Assembly: GCF_000720135.1 (NCBI RefSeq)
Contig: NZ_JOIU01000024.1
Location: 1 to 64,000, forward strand
DNA length: 64,000 bases
Direction of reading: 5' to 3'
Source of the DNA: Streptomyces sp. NRRL S-1022
GTDB taxonomy: Bacteria; Actinomycetota; Actinomycetes; Streptomycetales; Streptomycetaceae
Notes under the pieces: generated by a model
Seen by the model: only the letters and a program-made list of their open reading frames with translations
Database searches by the model: none
What the model was told of the DNA's origin: nothing
Shown: positions 25,881 to 34,808 of the stretch, piece after piece
How positions within the stretch are numbered: position 1 is the first letter of the stretch
Layout of the letters: every line of letters begins with the position of its first letter
Program-made: the position numbers and the translations under genes

Positions 25881-26957
25881 TCAGGGAGAGGTGCGCCCCC
25901 GCCGGCCCCCCTGGCGCGGCCGCGTGAGCCGTACCTCCTCCACGCCCAGCAGCCCCAGCAGCGGCACCCGGCCGACCCGCTGGCCGGGGTCGATCACCAG
26001 CCCGGAGCCGCGGATCAGGTCCAGCAGCAGCTCGGCCAGCGGCATGACCATGTGCCGGCCCCAGCAGCGCTCCGAGGAGTGCCCGAAGGGCAGGTAGCCC
26101 GGCGCGGTGTCGGGGTCGAGGCGGTCCCAGCGTTCCGGGCGGAAGGTGTCGGGGTCGGCCCAGAGGGCGGGGTCCCGGTGGGACAGCAGCGGCAGCAGCA
26201 GGACGTCGTCCCGTTCGCCGATGCGGCCGTCTATGGCCGGGTATTCGGGCGAGGCCTTGCGCAGGATGTTCCACGAGGGCGGCAGCAGCCGCAGCGACTC
26301 CAGGATGATGTTCCGGCCGGACGTGCCGTCGTCGAACGGGAAGCCGAGCCAGAGGGCGTTGGTCACCAGCGTGGAGACGGTGAAGCACACCGGGGCCGCG
26401 GCCCTGCGGTACATACCCATCACGTACCGCCGATCCTGGTACCCCCGCGCCCGCGCCGCACGGTTCGCGAGGCCGGTGAGCCGGGCGTCCGGGCGGGGCC
26501 AGCCGGGCAGGGCGGCGCCGGCCGCGATCACCGACCAGGTCAGTTTCGGAGTCAGTTCGAGGTTGCGGCTCATCAACAGGCGCAGCCGGCGCGGATCCTG
26601 ACCGAGTATGAGGTCGCGCAGGAAGAGGTGCCCGGTCAGCGGCCAGGGGCCGGCGAGGTCCACGTCCTTCGGCAAGGGCCTGGCGAGGGCGTCGCGTACG
26701 TCGTTGCCGATGGTGCGGGTGACCGTGGAGGCCTCGGTGCGGGTGATGGAACGCCCGTGCAGCGGCTTGAAGGTGGGGCGCTCGGTCTCGGTGGCCCGGC
26801 GCGCGGCCAGGATGCGGTCCGCGACCTCGTGTCCCGCGACGCCGACGGTGTCGGGTTCGAGCCGGAAGACGTCCCGGCCCAGGTGGTCGTCGAGGAGCGC
26901 GGCCAGCCGCGGGGCGAACACGGTGGCGCGCGCACGCGCGGTGGATGACGGCGGCAT
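25881..26957 (-). CDS. Cytochrome P450, probable atropopeptide cross-linking enzyme
   Basis: A 358-residue P450, shorter than the usual 400. The K-helix ExxR is in ESLRLLPPSW, the PERW-like motif is FRPERWD, and the heme loop is YLPFGHSSERCWGR with the axial Cys. Two canonical positions deviate: the Gly four residues after Phe is Ser, and the basic residue before Cys-1 is Glu. The I-helix region (AAAPVCFTVSTLVTNALW) lacks the acid-alcohol pair. It begins 112 bases after a 26-residue peptide ending AWYLWY. In tryptorubin-type systems one P450 forms the aromatic cross-links. ATG 26957 was chosen; the frame is open upstream to 27119 but would run into the hairpin region. Confidence 0.88.
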   Translation of the reverse strand: MPPSSTARARATVFAPRLAALLDDHLGRDVFRLEPDTVGVAGHEVADRILAARRATETERPTFKPLHGRSITRTEASTVTRTIGNDVRDALARPLPKDVDLAGPWPLTGHLFLRDLILGQDPRRLRLLMSRNLELTPKLTWSVIAAGAALPGWPRPDARLTGLANRAARARGYQDRRYVMGMYRRAAAPVCFTVSTLVTNALWLGFPFDDGTSGRNIILESLRLLPPSWNILRKASPEYPAIDGRIGERDDVLLLPLLSHRDPALWADPDTFRPERWDRLDPDTAPGYLPFGHSSERCWGRHMVMPLAELLLDLIRGSGLVIDPGQRVGRVPLLGLLGVEEVRLTRPRQGGRRGRTSP

Positions 26958-27005
26958 GGCTGCTCCGGTACGGGGATGGGGCGGCGGGGGGTGACAGGGC
27001 ACCGC

Positions 27006-27065
27006 TGTCCGGCCGGACCGCATCCAGGTCGGCCGGACAACGATGTCGGCGCACCACGGTGGTGC
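27006..27065. terminator. Two hairpins between precursor-peptide gene and P450
   Basis: Hairpin A: GCACCAC (27051-27057) and GTGGTGC (27059-27065), ending five bases after the peptide stop. Hairpin B: TGTCCGGCCG (27006-27015) and CGGCCGGACA (27030-27039), a perfect 10-bp stem. Placed between precursor and enzyme, they could cause partial termination or stabilise the short mRNA, so that more peptide than P450 is made. Confidence 0.6.
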
Positions 27066-27069
27066 GGGA

Positions 27070-27150
27070 TCAGTACCAGAGGTACCAGGCGTTGGCCTTG
27101 AGGCTCTTGGCGGCGGCAACGCGGTTGCGGAGTGCGAACAGAAGCTTCAT
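27070..27150 (-). CDS. Atropopeptide (tryptorubin-type) RiPP precursor peptide, 26 aa
   Basis: ATG 27150 to TGA 27070. The leader starts MKLLFALRNRV, is basic and helical (AAAKSLKAN follows), and residues 21-26 are Ala-Trp-Tyr-Leu-Trp-Tyr at the very C-terminus. GGGGAGGT at 27157-27164 (complement strand) lies six bases upstream, one of the best ribosome sites in the window, so this is a real gene despite its size. The known tryptorubin A core, from memory, is AWYIWY; only Ile to Leu differs. The P450 112 bases downstream on the same strand is the expected modifying enzyme. Cleavage after Asn20 would release the core; no dedicated protease is seen nearby. Confidence 0.88.
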   Translation of the reverse strand: MKLLFALRNRVAAAKSLKANAWYLWY

Positions 27151-27617
27151 CACTGCACCTCCCCTCGGGGGCGGACGGATGACACGCGTCGGACCGGACG
27201 GAGCCGGTGAAGAAGATCACGTGCCGGCAACGTTCCGGAACCTTCCCGTGGCCGCTCACCGGTTAATCGCGAGGACGCTCAAAAGCGCTGGCGTGCAGTC
27301 GATTTCGGACTTTCGCCGATCATCGGCGCTCCGGTTTGACGCATCGCCCGGCAGGCGGGAGCCATGACCGAGGTCCTGACCTGCCGTACTGGTGACGGGA
27401 GGCGAAGACTGCCCGGATGCCGGACGCCCGGTCGTGGAGAGCGGACACGCGCCACGTTCCCGCACACGGGATCGGGGCCGGACATTGACCGGATATGCAC
27501 CACGCGACCGGGCCGCCGGGCAAGGCCGGTTTTTCCTCGAAGGCGGAGCCGCTGAGGACCGCGCGTCGTTCCGTCATGCGCCGCACGCCAGACGACCGGC
27601 GCCGGCTGATCCAGTCG
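27151..27617. promoter_or_regulatory. Upstream region of the peptide gene, 467 bases without other genes
   Basis: On the precursor's upstream side there is a perfect palindrome GTTCCGGAAC (27232-27241) about 80 bases from the start, and an AT-richer segment near 27262-27330 (ggttaatcgcg, gctcaaaagcgc, gatttcggactttcg). I cannot assign -35/-10 elements with confidence. The remainder up to the AhpD-like gene holds short open frames with no recognisable product. No regulator gene is present. Confidence 0.45.
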
Positions 27618-28097
27618 CTACTCGGCCCGCACCGGGTGCCGGCTCATGACCGACACCCGGTTGAACGCGTTGATGGTGACGGCCACCCAGACCACCGCCG
27701 ATATCTGGTCCTCGGTCAGGACGTCCCGCGCCGCCGCCCAGGCGGTGTCGGCCGCAGCCGTGTCCGCCACGGCGGTGGCCGCCTCGGCGAGGGCCAGGGC
27801 GGCGCGTTCGGCGGGCGTGAACAGCCCGGTCTCGCGCCAGGCGGCGAGGACGCCGAGCCGCTGCGGGGTGTCGCCCGCCCGCAGCGCTGCCCGGGTGTGC
27901 AGGTGCAGGCAGTAGGCGCAGCCGTTGAGCTGGGACACACGGAGGTTGACCAGTTCGACCAGGACCCGGTCCAGGCCCGCGTCGGCGGCGACCGCGCGGA
28001 CCGCCTCGGAGGTCTGCACCAGCGCGTGGTACGCCTTCGGGCTCTGCTTGTCGATGAAGATCCGCCGCGTGGTGCCGGCCGGCTCGGGACTGGTCAA
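27618..28097 (-). CDS. AhpD-like / carboxymuconolactone decarboxylase family protein
   Basis: A 159-residue alkylhydroperoxidase-D-like protein. The redox motif is CAYCLHLHTRAAL (CxxC plus His, about residues 62-74), preceded by LVELVNLRVSQLNG. The C-terminal part is ISAVVWVAVTINAFNRV. Such proteins reduce peroxides through the vicinal cysteines. The only start with a ribosome site is TTG 28097, which has GGAGGAG six bases upstream; in-frame readings further upstream lack this. It is divergent from a small gene at 28204, and a GTTGAA direct repeat lies just upstream. Confidence 0.88.
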   Translation of the reverse strand: MTSPEPAGTTRRIFIDKQSPKAYHALVQTSEAVRAVAADAGLDRVLVELVNLRVSQLNGCAYCLHLHTRAALRAGDTPQRLGVLAAWRETGLFTPAERAALALAEAATAVADTAAADTAWAAARDVLTEDQISAVVWVAVTINAFNRVSVMSRHPVRAE

Positions 28098-28121
28098 CCT
28101 GGACTCCTCCGGATCAGAGTT

Positions 28122-28133
28122 GTTGAAGTTGAA
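28122..28133. promoter_or_regulatory. GTTGAA direct repeat in the AhpD-like promoter
   Basis: Two abutting GTTGAA hexamers (28122-28127, 28128-28133) sit in an AT-rich island (gagttgttgaagttgaaac), 25 bases upstream of the TTG start. Low GC and position suggest a promoter or operator. The binding protein is unknown. Confidence 0.4.
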
Positions 28134-28203
28134 ACTATCACGGCCGCAAGGCGCCTTCCCGCGCTGACGGGCGCGTCGGTGACGTCGTGCATAGCATCCA
28201 GGT

Positions 28204-28443
28204 ATGGCAGACATTCCCGACGAATTGGTCAGGCTGGAGCGGTCCGCTGAATCGGAGCGCGCGCATCTGGCCGGCCTGAGCGGCGAGGAGTACGACGCCC
28301 AGTGGCAGGCCTGGCGACGGGCGGCCGAGGCGTTCCAGGCCGCGGTGACCGAGCATTCGGCGCACGAGGGCATGTCACGGTACGAGCTGGAGCAGGCGGT
28401 GAAGAAGGCGGTCCGGGGCGGGGAGGAGGATCCGGCGCGGTAG
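28204..28443 (+). CDS. Small hypothetical charged protein
   Basis: A 79-residue, mostly alpha-helical protein (MADIPDELVRLERSAESERA, LSGEEYDAQWQAWRRAAEAF, then a Lys/Arg-rich C-terminus). No family is recognised with certainty; similar small proteins are common in streptomycetes. It is divergent from the AhpD-like gene with 106 bases between. There is no strong ribosome site (AGGTATGG). Codon use fits a real gene. Confidence 0.7.
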   Translation: MADIPDELVRLERSAESERAHLAGLSGEEYDAQWQAWRRAAEAFQAAVTEHSAHEGMSRYELEQAVKKAVRGGEEDPAR

Positions 28444-28657
28444 ACCGGCACGGGCGGCGGCGGCCCGGTAACCGGCAGGCCCCGGGCTGACGGCAGGCCC
28501 GGGACGGCAGGCCCGGGACTCCGGCGCGGGCGGTGGCCGGCTCAGCGGTACGGCGGGGCGCGGCAGGCGGGTGCGGCGGCCCGGGTGTCCCCGCCCGCGC
28601 CCTGGATGTCTGCGGGAGTTCCGCTGGATGTCTGCGCGCGCTCCTACTCTCGATGCC

Positions 28658-29626
28658 ATGACCTCGCCACTCCGTGCCGCTGCCACGGCCCAGCCGTCCC
28701 CCCGGACCCTGACCGCCGCCGTCGTCCAGGCGTCCGCCCCGCTGTTCGACACGCCCGCCGCGCTGGCGCGCGCGGAGGAACTGATCCGGGAGGCCGCCGG
28801 TGCGCGGGGCGCCGACGTGGTCGTCCTGCCCGAGGCGTTCCTGGGCGGCTACCCCAAGGGCCTGGACTTCGGCATCACGGTCGGCAGCCGGACCCCGGCC
28901 GGCCGTGACCTGTTCCGCCGCTACCACGCCGCCGCCATCACCGTCCCCGGCCCCGAGGTGGACACCCTGGCCGCCGTCACGCGGGAACTCGGCTGCCACG
29001 CCGTCGTCGGTGCCGTCGAACGGCACGGCGGCACCCTGTACTGCGTCGCGCTGTTCTTCGGCCCCGAGGGCTGTCTGGGACTGCACCGCAAGCTCATGCC
29101 GACCGCCGCCGAGCGCTACCTGTGGGGCCAGGGCGACGGCTCCACCCTCCCGGTCGTCGACACCGGGACGGCCCGCCTCGGCGCGGGCATCTGCTGGGAG
29201 AACTACATGCCGCTGTTCCGCACGGCCATGTACGCCAAGGGCGTCGACCTGTGGTGCGCCCCGACGGTGGACGACCGCGACGCCTGGCAGGCCACCATGC
29301 GGCACGTCGCCCTGGAAGGCCGCTGCTTCGTGCTCAGCGCCGCCCAGTACCTGCGCCGCGCCGCCCTGCCGGCCGACCTCCACCCGGTCCAGGGCGACGA
29401 GCCGGACACCGTCCTGATCGGCGGCGGCTCGGTCATCGTCTCCCCGCTCGGCGAGGTGCTCGCCGGTCCGCTGCGCGACGGCGAGGGCATCCTGAGCGCC
29501 GAACTCGACCTCGACGACCTCGCCCGCGCCCGCTTCGACTTCGATCCGACCGGGCACTACGCCCGCCCGGACGTCTTCACCCTCCAGGTCGACGAGTCCG
29601 CCCGCACGGCCGTCAGCGGCCTCTGA
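28658..29626 (+). CDS. Nitrilase (carbon-nitrogen hydrolase superfamily)
   Basis: A 322-residue enzyme hydrolysing nitriles to acids and ammonia. The catalytic triad is visible: Glu in VVLPEAFLGGYPKGL (about residue 52), Lys in GLHRKLMPTAAERYLWG (about 140), Cys in LGAGICWENYMPLFR (about 174). The residues around Cys (GICWENYMP) are those of true nitrilases and not of amidases. ATG 28658 opens a typical nitrilase N-terminus (LTAAVVQASAPLFDTPAALA); no clear ribosome site is seen, so translation may be leaderless. A hairpin at 29673-29693 follows. Confidence 0.92.
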   Translation: MTSPLRAAATAQPSPRTLTAAVVQASAPLFDTPAALARAEELIREAAGARGADVVVLPEAFLGGYPKGLDFGITVGSRTPAGRDLFRRYHAAAITVPGPEVDTLAAVTRELGCHAVVGAVERHGGTLYCVALFFGPEGCLGLHRKLMPTAAERYLWGQGDGSTLPVVDTGTARLGAGICWENYMPLFRTAMYAKGVDLWCAPTVDDRDAWQATMRHVALEGRCFVLSAAQYLRRAALPADLHPVQGDEPDTVLIGGGSVIVSPLGEVLAGPLRDGEGILSAELDLDDLARARFDFDPTGHYARPDVFTLQVDESARTAVSGL

Positions 29627-29672
29627 CCGGCAAGGCGTGCCGCCGTCGGGGGTGGCCGAGAGGCTGAGCGGC

Positions 29673-29693
29673 CCGGATGCCCTGCGTCCGGGT
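29673..29693. terminator. Hairpin between nitrilase and convergent secreted-protein gene
   Basis: CCCGGA (29673-29678) pairs with TCCGGG (29688-29693), extended by G-C and G-U pairs, 47 bases after the nitrilase stop. The convergent layout fits a shared terminator. Confidence 0.55.
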
Positions 29694-29704
29694 TCCCGTC
29701 CGGG

Positions 29705-30076
29705 TCAGGACGAGACGATGATCCGGCGGGCGCTGTCGCCCGCGTCGACGCACTCCTGGTAGGGGTTCGGGTCGCCCGGACGCTCCTGGCACTTCCACGC
29801 GGTCCCGCCGACGCGGAGGGTCGCGGGTGCGTCGCCCGTACGGGAGGCGGCCCTGGTGTAGGCACCCGCCACCTGCAGTGCCGTGGCGCAGGACACGGAC
29901 GGGCCGGCGGACACCGCCAGCCCGGTGGCCTGGTCCGCCCCGCAGTACGACACGGATGGCTGAGCGGTGTCGGCGCCGCCGCCACCGGTGCCGGCGACCG
30001 CGGGGGCCGGGGCCCAGAGGCCCAGCGCCGCGGCCCCCAGCAGGGCCGCGGCCATGCTCCTCCTGATCGAGCGCAT
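29705..30076 (-). CDS. Small secreted hypothetical protein
   Basis: A 123-residue protein with a Sec signal (MRSIRRSMAAALLGAAALGL, cleaved near AVAGTG). The mature part is about 95 residues with four cysteines (VSYCGADQ, VSCATALQV, AWKCQERPG, YQECVDAGD) suggesting two disulfides. The motif 'SCATALQVAGAYTRA' is seen in small Streptomyces exported proteins of unknown role. ATG 30076 has GGAGGCACCCCCT upstream. No operon partner. Confidence 0.82.
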   Translation of the reverse strand: MRSIRRSMAAALLGAAALGLWAPAPAVAGTGGGGADTAQPSVSYCGADQATGLAVSAGPSVSCATALQVAGAYTRAASRTGDAPATLRVGGTAWKCQERPGDPNPYQECVDAGDSARRIIVSS

Positions 30077-30241
30077 AGGGGGTGCCTCCTTCACGGCGAC
30101 GACGGGGGTGGCCTGTGCGTTCGTCCCCGGGCGGGGCAGGCCGGATGCGCCGTGTACCCAGCCTTCCCCGGTACGCGGACCGCCTACCAGGGTGGCCGGG
30201 CCGCCGCGGCCCGTCCGGGAGCGGAGCACGCGGGCGCGGGC

Positions 30242-31260
<1,019 letters not shown>

Positions 31261-31733
31261 GCTGCTGCCTCCTGGGCTCGTCGAACGTTTCCTCTGGACG
31301 CTAGTTGTTGGAGCGCACTCCATGTCAAAGGGGAGGTCGCCCCGGCACAGCACTCCTCCCGCCTCGTCGTGGAAGACCTCCGGCCGGTACCGGTGGCCGT
31401 CCGGGCCCTGCGCGGGCCGGCAGGCCTACGGGGTCGACCGCGGCGACTCCGTGCGGAACAGGGCACCGGTCCGGTCGTCCGCCGCTGCGAGGAAGCGGGT
31501 CGGCGCTGCGAGCGGACGGGACCGGCGGGAACAGCTCCGCGCCGTCCGGCGGCCTCTCGTAGCGCCACATGCCGGCCACCCGGCCGGTGACGCCGTCGAG
31601 GACGGCCTCCCCACCGTCGTCGTGCTCCGGCAGGCGCCCCGCGCGTGCTCCGCCCGTGTGAGAGGGAGCAGGCCCCGTTCGCGCAGCGGGCATATCGGGG
31701 TTGTCGCCCGCACGCCATCCGAAAGGTTCCGGT
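31261..31733. other. Intergenic region, 473 bases, no supported gene
   Basis: Divergent promoters for the aldo/keto reductase and the small secreted protein must lie here; an AT-richer patch (ctagttgttggagcgcactccatg) at about 31300-31323 is a candidate for the reductase, and contains GGAGCGCACTCC, a near-palindrome. Open frames across the rest do not resemble any protein I know. Confidence 0.5.
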
Positions 31734-32138
31734 ATGAAACGCCTCGCGCTTCCCGCCCTGGTCACCGTCGCGGTGCTCGCCTCGGGTGGGACGGCCACCG
31801 CCCTCGACGCAGCCGATCAGCCGGGAGGGGAGGCAGCGGTTCCACGGGCAGAGGACTACACCTGGGCCGAGGGCAGGCATGCCGTACTGGCTCCCGGCCA
31901 GGCCGGCAGTTCCGAGGCCCAGTGCCCGCCCGGACAAGTGCCGACCGGCGGCGGCTACAACGTCTTCGACGGAGGCGGTATCGACCTCATGGTGAGCACC
32001 AACTCGCCGACCACCGACGGGTGGCGCGCCGTGGCCCGGAACACCGGCTCCGCGCACACGGTCGAATTCTGGGCGGTGGTGCTGTGTGCTCCCGGCACAC
32101 AGACCCGGAGCCCCCGGCTCGCCCCGGTCACCCGGTAG
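31734..32138 (+). CDS. Small secreted hypothetical protein
   Basis: A 134-residue exported protein. The signal peptide is KRLALPALVTVAVLASGGTA with likely cleavage near ATALDA. The mature domain has two cysteines (EAQCPPGQVPTGGGYNVFDG and WAVVLCAPG) and the beta-rich stretch WRAVARNTGSAHTVEFWAVV, a pattern common to short Streptomyces secreted proteins with an unknown role. ATG 31734 follows GAAAGG. It converges on the glycosidase gene at 32232. Confidence 0.8.
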   Translation: MKRLALPALVTVAVLASGGTATALDAADQPGGEAAVPRAEDYTWAEGRHAVLAPGQAGSSEAQCPPGQVPTGGGYNVFDGGGIDLMVSTNSPTTDGWRAVARNTGSAHTVEFWAVVLCAPGTQTRSPRLAPVTR

Positions 32139-32231
32139 GGGTCGGGCGAGCCCGGAGCGACGGTCACGGATCACGGACCCCGACCGGCGGCTGGGACACG
32201 GCCCGGGGCGGGGCAGCGCCCCGGGCGGCCG

Positions 32232-33863
32232 TCAGTCCGCCGCCGGCAGCACCTGGACGGTGTCTCCGACCGCCCGTTCGCCGGCCGCGTCGGACGGGTG
32301 GTTGACCAGTGTGCCGTCGACGGCCATCGCGGTGGAGCCGCCGCCGTCGAGGTTCATCGCCTGCACGGCTCCGAGCGACCTCATGAACGCGGCGGCCTCG
32401 TGCAGGGTGAACCCTTCGCTGCCGTTCTTCAGCCGCCCGTCCACCGTCGCGAGGATCAGCCGGCCCCGGCCGTCGATGCCCGCCATCGTGCGCGGCTGGC
32501 GGACGTTGGCCCAGGCGTAGCCGAAGGAGGTGTACTCGGGGTCGACCACGCCCTCGGCGGCGGCGTCGATGTCGATACGGCCGTCCTTCAGCAGCGTCGG
32601 CGCCGCGCTGACGAGGGAGTCGTCGCCGTCGAGGGTGACGCGGTCGCCGTCGGCGGTGCGGACGACCTCGCCGACCTTGACACGGCGGTTCGGCCCGGCG
32701 TGTGCCGCCAGCCAGTCGGCCGCCCGGCCGATGCCCTGCAGCACATGCCCGCCCTCGGGGACGCGCCCGCCGCGCGCACCGGTGGAAAGGACCCGGCCGG
32801 ACGCGTCCAGCACGACCTGCGCTCCCGGACCGGTCGGCAGGCCGGCCTGGAAGGCATCGGTGAACTGGACCATGTCGTCGGCCAGCCGGCAGGTCACGTC
32901 CTGCCAGGGCAGCTCGCTGGGCGTGCTGCCGGGACGGCCGCAGTCCCGGACCGTGCCGGGCACCCGGTTGACGCCCTGGATGGCGTAGGCGGCCTTGCCC
33001 GCCCGGGCGGTGACGGTGCTCGTCAGGTCCGCGATCCGGATGCTGCGGCCGCCGTCCTCGATGAGCAGGGCGGACCGGGAACCGGCCGCCATCGACTCCA
33101 GTTCCCCCCGGTAGGCGCCGATCCCGGACATGGTGCCCGGGACGCCGTCGCCCGGTGACAGCACGAAGAAGCCGCCGTTGACTCCGACCAGCGAGTGCAG
33201 CTTCCGCGCCACCGCCGAGGTGGTCTCACGCTGTGCCACGTTGCCGTCGTGCGTGGCCTCGATGCGTCCGTGGAAGGACTTCGGGTCGATCACCGCCACG
33301 TGGACGTTCTCCAGGTCGGCCGGCTCCTGGACGTCGTACCCGGTCCAGGACAGGGTCGTGCGTACCCCGGCCGCGGTGACCGCCGAGGCGGCCGTCCGCG
33401 CCTCCTCCTGGGTGGCGTACCGGCCGACCCGCACCCGGTACCCCATCAGCCCGTGCGGAGTGTCGGTGTAGTGCGGCCACTGCACGCTCTCGACGCGCGG
33501 CCGGAAGCCCGCCTGGGTGAGCTTGCGGGCGGTGTCGTCGGCCCAGGCTCGGGTGGAGACCTCGGCCCAGGTCACGGGCGCGTCCGGGTCGTTCGAGCTC
33601 CACCGGCTGCTGGTCGGCGCCTGCACGGTGACCGTCCAGGCGTGCCGCGAGCCGGGGTGCCGGATGACACCGGTGCGGACCGTGACGCCGGAGGCGACGG
33701 TCTGCGTCGTCCACTGCTCGGTCGCCGCCCGGCGCGCCGGTCCCGCCTCCGCCGCACCGGGCAGGAAGGCCGGGACCGTGACGGCGAGCACGAGGGCCGC
33801 CGCGAGTCGGGCACGGACACCGGCGGAGCACCGTGCAGCACCCGGGATACGGGTACGACGCAT
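32232..33863 (-). CDS. Secreted phosphodiester glycosidase (NAGPA domain) with SPOR-like region
   Basis: A 543-residue secreted protein. The signal is ARLAAALVLAVTVPAFLPGA. Residues about 130-175 form a SPOR-like repeat (GLMGYRVRVGRYATQEEART). The NAGPA (phosphodiester glycosidase) domain follows with VGVNGGFFVLSPGDGVPGTM and the hallmark AVQAMNLDGGGSTAMAVDG near the C-terminus. NAGPA-domain proteins remove N-acetylglucosamine from phosphodiesters; bacterial members are linked to cell-wall polymers. I chose ATG 33863 because GAGG is nine bases upstream, against three for ATG 33869. Confidence 0.85.
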   Translation of the reverse strand: MRRTRIPGAARCSAGVRARLAAALVLAVTVPAFLPGAAEAGPARRAATEQWTTQTVASGVTVRTGVIRHPGSRHAWTVTVQAPTSSRWSSNDPDAPVTWAEVSTRAWADDTARKLTQAGFRPRVESVQWPHYTDTPHGLMGYRVRVGRYATQEEARTAASAVTAAGVRTTLSWTGYDVQEPADLENVHVAVIDPKSFHGRIEATHDGNVAQRETTSAVARKLHSLVGVNGGFFVLSPGDGVPGTMSGIGAYRGELESMAAGSRSALLIEDGGRSIRIADLTSTVTARAGKAAYAIQGVNRVPGTVRDCGRPGSTPSELPWQDVTCRLADDMVQFTDAFQAGLPTGPGAQVVLDASGRVLSTGARGGRVPEGGHVLQGIGRAADWLAAHAGPNRRVKVGEVVRTADGDRVTLDGDDSLVSAAPTLLKDGRIDIDAAAEGVVDPEYTSFGYAWANVRQPRTMAGIDGRGRLILATVDGRLKNGSEGFTLHEAAAFMRSLGAVQAMNLDGGGSTAMAVDGTLVNHPSDAAGERAVGDTVQVLPAAD

Positions 33864-34241
33864 GCGCATGCACCTCACGAAGGGTCGGGGGGCGACCGTG
33901 CCCCGAGCACACCTTGACAACGGTGGTCCACTTCACCGGCCGTACGTGACATCCACTGTCTCGCGAACGGAAGGAAACACAACAGCCACGTGAACTCGCC
34001 AGTGCCGGAACGGAATCGGCTTCACGCCGCCCGGCTGACGCGTGGCCACCGTGCGCGGCCCGGGTGGCGCGCGTGAGGAGGCGGCCCGCGCCGAGCAGCC
34101 GTTCGCGGTCGGTCACCACCTGCTCCGACAGCGCTGTGCCTTCGCCCCTGCGGCCTCCGTTCTGGTCAGGAGACGGAGACATCGGCAGGCACCGGACGGC
34201 TGACGCGTTCCCACGAGAACCGCCACGGCGCCGGACTCGTT
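33864..34241. other. Intergenic region, 378 bases, no supported gene
   Basis: It separates the 5' end of the glycosidase gene from the 3' end of the DoxX gene. An AT-richer stretch at 33910-33990 (cacttgacaacggtgg, gaaggaaacacaacagccac) probably holds the glycosidase promoter. A minus-strand frame from 34182 has no stop before the glycosidase gene but no ribosome site or recognisable domain. Confidence 0.5.
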
Positions 34242-34808
34242 CTAGACGACGAGCGTGATCGCCGCCCCGGCTCCCCCCAGGCCGAGGGCGACCGCGGCTG
34301 CTCCCCAGCCGCCCCTGCCCCAGGGGAAGAGGAAGAGGCGGTCGGCGGACAGGCGGCCGGGGCCGATGGCGGCGACGGACAGGGCGACGACGGCGATGCA
34401 CACGTTGTACTCGACGCCGCCGTCCGTCTCCCACGCGCCGTGGGCGGCGGTGACCGTCGCCATCGCGTTGATCATGACGCCGATCAGGGCGGCGGCCGCG
34501 AGCGGGGTGAGCAGACCGAGGGCCAGGCCGAGGCCGCCGAGCAGTTCGGACAGGCCCCCGATCACGGCGAAGAGCTTTCCCGGGCGGTAGCCCAGCGCCT
34601 CGAAGCCCCTCGCGGTCGCGGACAGGCCGTGACCCCCGAAGAGTCCGAAGACCTTCTGCGCCCCGTGCCCGGCCATGTACAGGCCGAAGACCAGCCGGAT
34701 GAGCAGCAGGCCGCAGTCGGCGGCGGTCGCGAAGGGGGCGGGGGCCGCGGGATGCGTGGCGGGTCCGCCGGAAGGGGCGGAACGGTTCATGATGCGCTTG
34801 ATCAACAT
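34242..34808 (-). CDS. DoxX-family membrane protein
   Basis: A 188-residue protein with four membrane segments. The family start is LLLIRLVFGLYMAGHGAQKV followed by FGLFGGHG, then FAVIGGLSELLGGLGLALGL, AALIGVMINAMATVTAAHG and the final VALGLGGAGAAITLVV. DoxX proteins act in redox or thiosulfate metabolism and in oxidoreductase complexes; here the role is unknown. ATG 34808 has CCGGAG upstream, and ATG 34790 is possible. The N-terminal 30 residues are polar and Pro/Ala-rich. Confidence 0.88.
   Translation of the reverse strand: MLIKRIMNRSAPSGGPATHPAAPAPFATAADCGLLLIRLVFGLYMAGHGAQKVFGLFGGHGLSATARGFEALGYRPGKLFAVIGGLSELLGGLGLALGLLTPLAAAALIGVMINAMATVTAAHGAWETDGGVEYNVCIAVVALSVAAIGPGRLSADRLFLFPWGRGGWGAAAVALGLGGAGAAITLVV

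Noticed and set aside
29650..29700. A tRNA-like or riboswitch-like stretch (ggtggccgagaggctgagcgg)
   Set aside because: It resembles a D-arm of tRNA-Ser/Leu, but no acceptor stem, anticodon arm or T-loop GGTTCGA can be laid out; it lies between convergent genes and forms a simple terminator.
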